From Candidatus Dormiibacterota bacterium (GTDB lineage Bacteria; Chloroflexota; Dormibacteria; Aeolococcales; Aeolococcaceae), in assembly GCA_955651875.1 (NCBI GenBank), contig CATPAP010000249.1, positions 1 through 10,367 on the forward strand: a stretch of 10,367 nt of DNA. Reading direction: 5' to 3'. Both the position numbers and the translations under genes were made by a program. Below, in pieces: positions 5,961 through 10,367 of the stretch; within the stretch, counting starts at the first letter, position 1; each line of letters opens with the position of its first letter. The notes under the pieces are model-generated. The model worked only from the letters and a program-made list of their open reading frames with translations. It was not told the DNA's origin and searched no databases.

Positions 5961-6286
5961 CCGACCAGGACGGCGTCGAGCTTGGCCTTGAGCGACTGCT
6001 TGGGCTGGTACCCGACGATGCGCTCCTCGGCCTTGCCTCCGCGGAAGACCATGAGCGTGGGAATGCTCATGATCCCGAACATCCCCGGAGTGATCGGGTT
6101 GGCGTCGACGTCGACCTTGGCCACCTTCACTCGACCCTCGTACTCATCGGCGAGCTCCTCGACCATGGGCGCGATCATCTTGCAGGGGGAGCACCACGAG
6201 GCCCAGAAGTCGACGAGCACCGGCACGTCGGCGTCCAGCACTTCCTGCTTGAAGTTGGTGTCGGTGACGGTGAGGGGGTGGGACAT
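5957..6286 (-). CDS. trxA: Thioredoxin with WCSPC active site
   Basis: This is a 109-residue cytosolic disulfide reductant that would be kept reduced by thioredoxin reductase. It aligns without gaps in numbering to the Escherichia coli protein at the key sites: buried Asp26, W31-C32-S33-P34-C35-K36, Pro40, and cis-Pro76 in S-I-P-T. The one notable change is Ser33 where canonical thioredoxins have Gly (WCGPC). The start ATG at 6286 follows AGGAG with 6-base spacing; the in-frame ATG at 6328 has no such support and adds a non-homologous extension. It lies 68 bases after the FmdB-like gene on the same strand, probably in one transcript, and ends 5 bases from the convergent folC. Confidence 0.96.
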   Translation of the reverse strand: MSHPLTVTDTNFKQEVLDADVPVLVDFWASWCSPCKMIAPMVEELADEYEGRVKVAKVDVDANPITPGMFGIMSIPTLMVFRGGKAEERIVGYQPKQSLKAKLDAVLVG

Positions 6287-6292
6287 CGGGTT

Positions 6293-6297
6293 CTCCT
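6293..6297 (-). promoter_or_regulatory. Shine-Dalgarno AGGAG of thioredoxin
   Basis: AGGAG on the minus strand lies 6 bases before the ATG at 6286. It rules against the longer open frame starting at 6328. Confidence 0.8.
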
Positions 6298-6354
6298 GGT
6301 TGGCGCCGCGGGGACGGTCGCCATTCATTCTGGCAAAGGCGGACTGTGGGCGGA

Positions 6355-6699
6355 TCAGTCGGTTTTGGTGGGTGCGGGAGTGGTCACGGAATCACCGGAC
6401 GCGGCCGGCGCGGACGGTTTGGAGGGCGGCTTGGCCGGTGTGGTCGTGTCCTTTCCCGGCTTGGCGTTGTCCGTTTCTGGCTTGGCAGTCTCTGTGCCCG
6501 GCGTCGAGGCGGCGGCCGTGGTGGGGCGACTGTCGGTCTTGTAGAAACCGCTTCCCTTGAAGAGGATCCCGGTGGGAAAGAAGAGTCGCGTGCCTGCGCC
6601 GCCGCAGCCCGGACATGCCGCCTGCGCGGGATCACTCATCCGCTGCAGCACCTCGAACTCGCTCGCGCACGCCTGGCAGCGGTAACCGTAATTGGGCAA
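6355..6699 (-). CDS. FmdB-family zinc-ribbon protein
   Basis: This is a 114-residue protein of the FmdB/CxxC_CxxC_SSSS zinc-ribbon family, often annotated as a putative regulatory protein though the role of most members is unknown. The opening P-N-Y-G-Y-R-C-Q-A-C is typical (MPxYxYxCxxC). Zinc ligands are C8, C11, C29 and C32. The family's second block F-F-P-T-G-I-L-F-K-G-S-G-F-Y-K-T-D-S follows at about 40-57. From about 58 to 114 the chain is a low-complexity Pro/Thr/Lys/Ala tail, probably disordered. The start is TTG at 6699, supported by AGGAG (6709-6705) 5 bases upstream and by homology of the first residues. It is followed by thioredoxin on the same strand. Confidence 0.88.
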   Translation of the reverse strand: MPNYGYRCQACASEFEVLQRMSDPAQAACPGCGGAGTRLFFPTGILFKGSGFYKTDSRPTTAAASTPGTETAKPETDNAKPGKDTTTPAKPPSKPSAPAASGDSVTTPAPTKTD

Positions 6700-6704
6700 T
6701 GTGT

Positions 6705-6709
6705 CTCCT
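6705..6709 (-). promoter_or_regulatory. Shine-Dalgarno AGGAG of the FmdB-like gene
   Basis: AGGAG on the minus strand ends 5 bases before a TTG. Together with the conserved first residues it fixes a TTG start. Further upstream a weak TTGGAC/TAGACA pair (about 6725-6755) could be a promoter, but the spacing is poor and I do not list it. Confidence 0.7.
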
Positions 6710-6761
6710 GGTCGCTCGACTCAGTGTCTACCCGGTTGCTGCCCTGTCCAAACCCGGGGCG

Positions 6762-7016
6762 TCAATTCTCCCAGGGCCCGCGTGGCAGGCGGAGCAGGTG
6801 ACCCTCGAGCCGGTGCGAGGGCACCGAACCGCTGGCGATGCCGCGCGCCTGCTCCGCGCCGTTGACCTGGAGGCGGGCGGAACGACGCTCGGCGCGCAGG
6901 AAACGGCGCAACGCCACGTTGATCAGCTCGCTGCGGCTCAGCGGCGAACCGCGGGTGTGCGCGTTGAGCTGGTCGAGCACGTCCTCGTCGATGGAGATGG
7001 CGATGCGACGAGCCAT
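6762..7016 (-). CDS. Ribbon-helix-helix (CopG/Arc-type) DNA-binding protein
   Basis: This is an 84-residue protein whose first ~45 residues form a ribbon-helix-helix fold: strand R-R-I-A-I-S-I (3-9), helix D-E-D-V-L-D-Q-L-N-A (10-19), turn with S-P-L-S-R (24-28), and helix S-E-L-I-N-V-A-L-R-R-F-L (29-40). Such proteins bind DNA as dimers with the paired strands in the major groove. The remaining half is basic and uncharacterised. No toxin-like partner lies next to it (neighbours are DUF1015 and FmdB-like genes), so an antitoxin role is not supported. It starts 44 bases after the DUF1015 stop but carries its own -10-like TACGAT 6 bases before the ATG and no Shine-Dalgarno. Confidence 0.83.
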   Translation of the reverse strand: MARRIAISIDEDVLDQLNAHTRGSPLSRSELINVALRRFLRAERRSARLQVNGAEQARGIASGSVPSHRLEGHLLRLPRGPWEN

Positions 7017-7022
7017 GCGCTC

Positions 7023-7028
7023 ATCGTA
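7023..7028 (-). promoter_or_regulatory. -10-like TACGAT for a leaderless RHH mRNA
   Basis: On the minus strand TACGAT (four of six consensus bases) ends 6 bases before the RHH ATG at 7016. No Shine-Dalgarno or -35 box is apparent. The gene could also be read through from the DUF1015 transcript. Confidence 0.4.
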
Positions 7029-7060
7029 CGCGTGCGAGCCCGGCGCGCATCGGCGGCTCG

Positions 7061-8335
7061 TCAGAGAGGCGAGAGCACCAACCCGGTGGGGACCTTCGGG
7101 TAGAAGTACGTCGACTTCTGCGGCATCACCTCGCGCGCGTTGGCGACCGCGATCATCTCGGCCGTGGTGGCCGCGTTGACGCCGAAGCCGAGCACCGCGT
7201 CGCCGGCGGCGACGGCGCGGTCCACCTCCTCCAGTGATCGCGTGTACGCGAGGGCGCCGCCGACAATGGCGGCCTCATCGGCTCCAGCCGGCGCGAGCAC
7301 TAGGTCCTGGAGGACGGTGGCGTCGAGGGCGGCGCACGGCGAGGCTGTCGGCGTCCGGGGGCGTGACAGGATCGCACAGCCGTCGCGGGCGCGGACCGCG
7401 AAGGCGTGGCGGTCCGCCCGCACCGCCGCGGCGGCGGCCGCCGCCGACACGAGATCGTCGCTCTCCTCCACGTCCCAGCCATCGTCGAGGCGCATCCACA
7501 GGTCGTCGCGGCTGAATGCCGTGCCTGCCCTGGGGAGGAGGAGCCGGTGCGTGGGCAGCAGGCTGATGCCCGGGTCGGTGGCGTCGGCGAGGTAGACCAG
7601 CGCGAACTGGGAGTCGGCATCGGGGCCATCGCCGCCGGCCGCGCGCTCGGCGGCGTACGACGCCGCGGTCTCGTAGCGGTGGTGGCCATCCGCGACGTAG
7701 AGGCGAGCGCCCCTCAGCGCCTGCTGGATCGCCCGCACGGCGGCTGGCTCGCTCACCACCCAGAGGAGGTGTTTCTCCGAGCTGATCTCGCCGTTGGTCC
7801 GCCCCCCCGCGACGGCCGGCTTGGTGGTCACCTCGGTGAGAATGGCTCCCAGCCCGCTGGCGTTCTCCCATACGGCGAATACCGGGCTGGTCTGGGCGGA
7901 CGTGACGCGCATCAGCGCCAGACGGTCCTCCTTGGGTCCGCGCAGGGTGTGCTCATGGGGACGCAGGTCGCTCTGCGCCCACGGTGCGGCGCGGACGGTG
8001 CCGATGAGGCCGCGGCGCACCTGGGCGGAGCCGTCGGGGTTCGCGAAATGGTGCTCGCTGACGTAGAACGACGGCGCCTCGTCACGGATCAGGATGCCGA
8101 GGTCGAGCCACGACTGGAGGTGCTCGGCCGCGCGGGTGTAGCGGTCGCTGGTGCCGGTCACGTCGCCGGGGAGGTCCTGCCCGTAGTCGATGCGGACGAC
8201 GTTGCGAAGGTCGCGTGCGTAGAGGTCGTCGCGCTGGACGTCGTCGATGACGTCGTACGGTGGGGCCAGAACGCCACCGAGGTGCACGACGGCGGGGTCG
8301 AAGCGGATGCCGCGAAGCGGGCGCACATCTGCCAT
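7061..8335 (-). CDS. DUF1015 (COG4198) family protein next to serine synthesis genes
   Basis: This is a 424-residue full-length member of DUF1015. Family hallmarks: V-R-P-L-R-G-I-R-F at the start, A-P-P-Y-D-V-I (24-30), H-E-H-T (127-130) followed by K-E-D-R-L-A-L, S-P-V-F-A-V-W (150-156), A-D-G-H-H-R-Y-E-T (215-223), and the C-terminal M-P-Q-K-S-T-Y-F-Y-P-K (404-414). The conserved His/Asp/Lys/Arg residues look like an active site, but I know of no firmly established reaction. From general knowledge, members often lie beside serA and a class V aminotransferase, as here, suggesting a role in serine or phosphoserine metabolism. The start ATG at 8335 has GAGGG (8350-8346) 10 bases upstream. A run of seven alanines (298-304) is a low-complexity linker. 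Confidence 0.92.
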   Translation of the reverse strand: MADVRPLRGIRFDPAVVHLGGVLAPPYDVIDDVQRDDLYARDLRNVVRIDYGQDLPGDVTGTSDRYTRAAEHLQSWLDLGILIRDEAPSFYVSEHHFANPDGSAQVRRGLIGTVRAAPWAQSDLRPHEHTLRGPKEDRLALMRVTSAQTSPVFAVWENASGLGAILTEVTTKPAVAGGRTNGEISSEKHLLWVVSEPAAVRAIQQALRGARLYVADGHHRYETAASYAAERAAGGDGPDADSQFALVYLADATDPGISLLPTHRLLLPRAGTAFSRDDLWMRLDDGWDVEESDDLVSAAAAAAAVRADRHAFAVRARDGCAILSRPRTPTASPCAALDATVLQDLVLAPAGADEAAIVGGALAYTRSLEEVDRAVAAGDAVLGFGVNAATTAEMIAVANAREVMPQKSTYFYPKVPTGLVLSPL

Positions 8336-8345
8336 CGCACGGATT

Positions 8346-8350
8346 CCCTC
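8346..8350 (-). promoter_or_regulatory. Shine-Dalgarno GAGGG of the DUF1015 gene
   Basis: GAGGG on the minus strand lies 10 bases before the ATG at 8335, slightly long but the only candidate. It overlaps the TGA that ends the 16-codon frame following serA, so termination there would place a ribosome near this site. Confidence 0.5.
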
Positions 8351-8399
8351 AGGCGGTGGCCAGGTGGTTCTCGAAGAGGACGGCGTCGAGCCGGCTCAT
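8349..8399 (-). CDS. Possible 16-codon frame directly after the serA TAG
   Basis: Immediately after the serA stop (TAG, 8402-8400) and in the same frame lies ATG and 15 further codons, MSRLDAVLFENHLATA, ending in TGA (8351-8349). Every codon ends in G or C, as in the genuine genes. No Shine-Dalgarno precedes the ATG, so translation would need re-initiation or read-through of TAG. It may be a coupling peptide leading into DUF1015, an unterminated serA tail, or chance. Confidence 0.3.
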   Translation of the reverse strand: MSRLDAVLFENHLATA

Positions 8400-10040
8400 C
8401 TAGAGGCGCACCAGCCGGAGCTGCTCGAGATTGGCCACCGCTGCGAGGCGCTCGAGAAGCGCGCCGTCGACCGGGTCGTCGACCTCCATGAGCATCACCG
8501 CGCTGCCGCGCGGGCGGTCCCGACCGAGCTCGATGCGCGCGATGTTGATGTCGTTGGTGGCAAGAAGGGTCGACACCGCGGCGATGACCCCCGGGCGATC
8601 CTCGTGCTGCACCACCAGAAAGGTGCCCGAGGGCTGCATGTCGACGCGGAAGTCGTCGATGCGCGTGATGCGCGGGGCGCCGTCGAAGTGAGTGCCGGCC
8701 ACCAGCAGGCGGTGCTCACCGACCACCTCGACGAACATCGAGTTGGCATGGTCGACACTCCGGGTGGTGGTGTGCTCGTCGACGTCGACGCCCATCGACC
8801 GCGCCACCGTCTTGGCGTTGATGGCGTTGACACGGGTGTCGGAGAAGTGGCCGAGCAGGCCGCGCAGCACCTCGGCGGTGACCAGGGTGGTGTCGACGTC
8901 GACGAGCTCCCCTGCGTAGCTGCAGATCACGCGCTGGACGCCGCCGCTGCTGAGCTGGGCGGCGAGCGAGCCCATCTTGCCGGCCAGCTCGAGGTATGGC
9001 CGCAGCCGGGCGAGCTCCTCGGGGTTGACGGCCGGCGCGTTGACCGCGGAGCGCGGCGAACCGCCGCGCAGGTACTCGACGATCTGGTCGGCGACGTCTG
9101 CGGCGACGTTGACTTGCGCCTCGGCGGTGCTGGCACCAAGGTGCGGCGTGACCACGATCCCGTCGACACCGATGAGCGGATGGCCGTCCGGCACGGGCTC
9201 GGTGGTGAAGACGTCGACAGCGGCGCCCGCCACCACGCCGTTGCGCACCGCGTCGGCGAGGGCGGCCTCGTCGATGATGCCGCCGCGCGCGACGTTGATG
9301 AGCCGCGCGCCGGGACGCATGCGCCGCAGCTCGGCTGCACCGATGACCCCGCGCGTGTGCTCGGTGAGCGGGACGTGCACGCTGAGCACGTCGCTCTCTG
9401 TGAGCAGGGTCTCGAGGTCGACGAGCGCGGCGCCGGCCTGCTCGGCGCGCTCCTGAGTGACCAGAGGGTCGTGCGCCATGACGCGCATACGCAGTCCCTC
9501 ACTGGCGATGCGCGCCACCTCGAAGCCGATCTTGCCCAGACCGAGGAGGCCGAGGGTGCGGTCGCGAAGCTCGACACCGGTGAGCTTCGAGCGCTCCCAT
9601 CGACCGGCCCGCAACGACGCGTCAGCCGCGGGAATGTTGCGCGCCAGTGCGAGCATCATCGCGATGGCGTGCTCGGCCGCGGCGATGGTGTTGCCGGTGG
9701 GTGCGTTGAGCACGAGCACGCCACAACGCGTGGCCGCCTCGATGTCGATGTTGTCCACCCCGACGCCGGCGCGGCCGACAACGCGCAGGCGCGCCGCCGC
9801 GGCGAGGACCTCGGCGGTCACCTTGGTCTCGCTCCGTACCACCAGGGCGTCATAGCCGGCGATCCGCGCGATCAGGGCTGCGGGCTCGAGACCGGTGACC
9901 ACGTCGACCTCGCCGGCCTGGCGCAGGCGCTCGACGCCATCGGGCGCGATGGGGTCGGCGACGAGGATGCGCAGCGCGCCCTTCTGCGTCCCGGCGGCGG
10001 GGGTTCCCTCAGAGAGCGGCGCCTGCGTCTCGATGCTCAA
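8400..10040 (-). CDS. serA: D-3-phosphoglycerate dehydrogenase, long form with ASB and ACT domains
   Basis: This enzyme oxidises 3-phosphoglycerate to 3-phosphohydroxypyruvate, the first step of serine synthesis. Its 546 residues fit the long (type I) form, as in Mycobacterium tuberculosis. The order is: N-terminal substrate domain from L-R-I-L-V-A-D-P (23-30); Rossmann domain with G-L-G-K-I-G (167-172) and D191 for NAD; catalytic Arg252 in A-R-G-G, Glu281 in T-T-E-P and His300 in T-P-H-L-G; intervening ASB domain about 325-465; and C-terminal ACT domain about 473-546 (H-E-D-R-P-G-V-I at 479-486), the serine feedback site. The TTG at 10040 overlaps the upstream aminotransferase stop (TTGA). 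It leaves about 20 non-conserved residues before the domain; a CTG before R-I-L-V-A-D-P is the alternative. It ends in TAG, unlike the 13 other stops in view. Confidence 0.96.
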   Translation of the reverse strand: MSIETQAPLSEGTPAAGTQKGALRILVADPIAPDGVERLRQAGEVDVVTGLEPAALIARIAGYDALVVRSETKVTAEVLAAAARLRVVGRAGVGVDNIDIEAATRCGVLVLNAPTGNTIAAAEHAIAMMLALARNIPAADASLRAGRWERSKLTGVELRDRTLGLLGLGKIGFEVARIASEGLRMRVMAHDPLVTQERAEQAGAALVDLETLLTESDVLSVHVPLTEHTRGVIGAAELRRMRPGARLINVARGGIIDEAALADAVRNGVVAGAAVDVFTTEPVPDGHPLIGVDGIVVTPHLGASTAEAQVNVAADVADQIVEYLRGGSPRSAVNAPAVNPEELARLRPYLELAGKMGSLAAQLSSGGVQRVICSYAGELVDVDTTLVTAEVLRGLLGHFSDTRVNAINAKTVARSMGVDVDEHTTTRSVDHANSMFVEVVGEHRLLVAGTHFDGAPRITRIDDFRVDMQPSGTFLVVQHEDRPGVIAAVSTLLATNDINIARIELGRDRPRGSAVMLMEVDDPVDGALLERLAAVANLEQLRLVRL

Positions 10041-10367
10041 CCCACGCCGGCGGGCTGCTCGGTGGCCTGGCCGGCGTGGACCACCGCCTGGGCGGCCGGG
10101 ACGGCGAGGCCGACGCGGCTGCGCATCCCGGTCTCGTGGAGGCCCTGCTCGAGGGTGGCAAGGATGCTGTACACGTCGCCCTCGTCCACCATGCCGAGGT
10201 GGCCGATCCGGAAGATCTTCCCGGAGAGGTCGCCCTGGCCGCCCGCGAGCACGAGGCCGTGCCCGGTGCGCAGCGCGGTGAGCAGCTCCTTGAGCGTGTT
10301 GGGTCCATCGACGGGGTTCTGAACCGCGGTCACCGTGTCACTGCGGTGGCCTTCGGCGGCGAGGAAC
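10037..10367 (-). CDS. Class V aminotransferase (alanine-glyoxylate / serine-pyruvate / phosphoserine type), C-terminal part
   Basis: The last 109 codons of a gene that enters from the right edge. The translation shows T-V-T-A-V-Q-N-P (an S/T-V-T-A-V strand), then L-A-G-G-Q-G, then K-I-F-R-I-G-H-L-G, whose Arg binds the substrate carboxylate in this PLP-enzyme family. It ends with the small C-terminal domain. The PLP lysine lies outside the window. Directly upstream of serA and overlapping it by four bases, it is the likely transaminase of this serine locus, acting on 3-phosphohydroxypyruvate or exchanging amino groups between serine, alanine and glyoxylate. The C-terminus alone cannot separate these. 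GTG at 10333 is internal, as the homologous frame continues to the edge. Confidence 0.88.
   Translation of the reverse strand, partial: FLAAEGHRSDTVTAVQNPVDGPNTLKELLTALRTGHGLVLAGGQGDLSGKIFRIGHLGMVDEGDVYSILATLEQGLHETGMRSRVGLAVPAAQAVVHAGQATEQPAGVG

Noticed and set aside
6762..7016. RHH protein as an antitoxin of a toxin-antitoxin pair
   Set aside because: Neither neighbour resembles a toxin (DUF1015 and an FmdB-type zinc ribbon), and no small partner frame overlaps it.
7424..7444. GCC/GCG-rich repeat in the DUF1015 gene
   Set aside because: It only encodes a run of seven alanines in a linker. No tandem repeat unit extends beyond it.
8247..10322. A 691-codon open frame on the plus strand
   Set aside because: It runs antisense to serA, DUF1015 and the aminotransferase. 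Its composition (Asp/His/Arg/Val-rich, no domain) is typical of an antisense frame in GC-rich coding DNA.
1..10367. Mobile elements, CRISPR arrays, tRNA or rRNA genes
   Set aside because: No transposase or integrase-like protein, regularly spaced repeats or RNA-gene-like sequence was seen, and base composition looks even across the window.

Overview
The window is high-GC bacterial chromosome, with strongly GC-biased third codon positions. It holds 14 convincing protein genes plus the beginning of a FemA/FemB-like gene at the left edge. I see no tRNA, rRNA, CRISPR array, phage or insertion sequence. The FemAB-like transferase and the serine D,D-carboxypeptidase suggest a cell with peptidoglycan, and the gene content would fit Actinomycetota, Chloroflexota or Candidatus Dormibacterota. 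I lean weakly to the last, but nothing in the sequence fixes the phylum. Every complete or C-terminal gene end in view is TGA, except serA, which ends in TAG.

Left part (1-2443). A FemAB-like gene runs off the left edge on the minus strand. On the plus strand follow an HU-type nucleoid protein, with a clear sigma-70-like promoter, its own Shine-Dalgarno and a downstream hairpin, and then a secreted or membrane-anchored D-alanyl-D-alanine carboxypeptidase. A small four-cysteine zinc-ribbon protein of unknown function lies convergent to it on the minus strand.

Middle part (2497-5951), plus strand. A small XRE/Cro-type regulator is followed by a folate/one-carbon run: folB, folD, an unrecognised 184-residue protein, and folC. 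folB and folD overlap (ATGA), and the other gaps are 7 and 2 bases, so these four genes look co-translated. The unknown gene is a candidate for a folate-linked function.

Right part (5957-10367), all minus strand. In transcription order: the C-terminal part of a class V aminotransferase, serA (TTGA overlap), a DUF1015/COG4198 protein, a ribbon-helix-helix protein, an FmdB-type zinc ribbon, and thioredoxin. The first two supply the dehydrogenase and transaminase steps of serine synthesis. DUF1015 lies next to them and its role is unresolved. Serine made here would be the natural one-carbon donor for the folate pathway encoded alongside, although that link is inferred.

The most interesting signals are regulatory and small-scale. 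Four genes (zinc ribbon, XRE, folB, RHH) have a TANNNT -10-like hexamer ending 6-7 bases before the ATG and no Shine-Dalgarno, the layout of leaderless transcripts. serA's lone TAG is followed in frame by ATG and 15 more codons before a TGA, all with G or C at the third position. No obviously new multi-gene system is visible. Most of the window is core metabolism.
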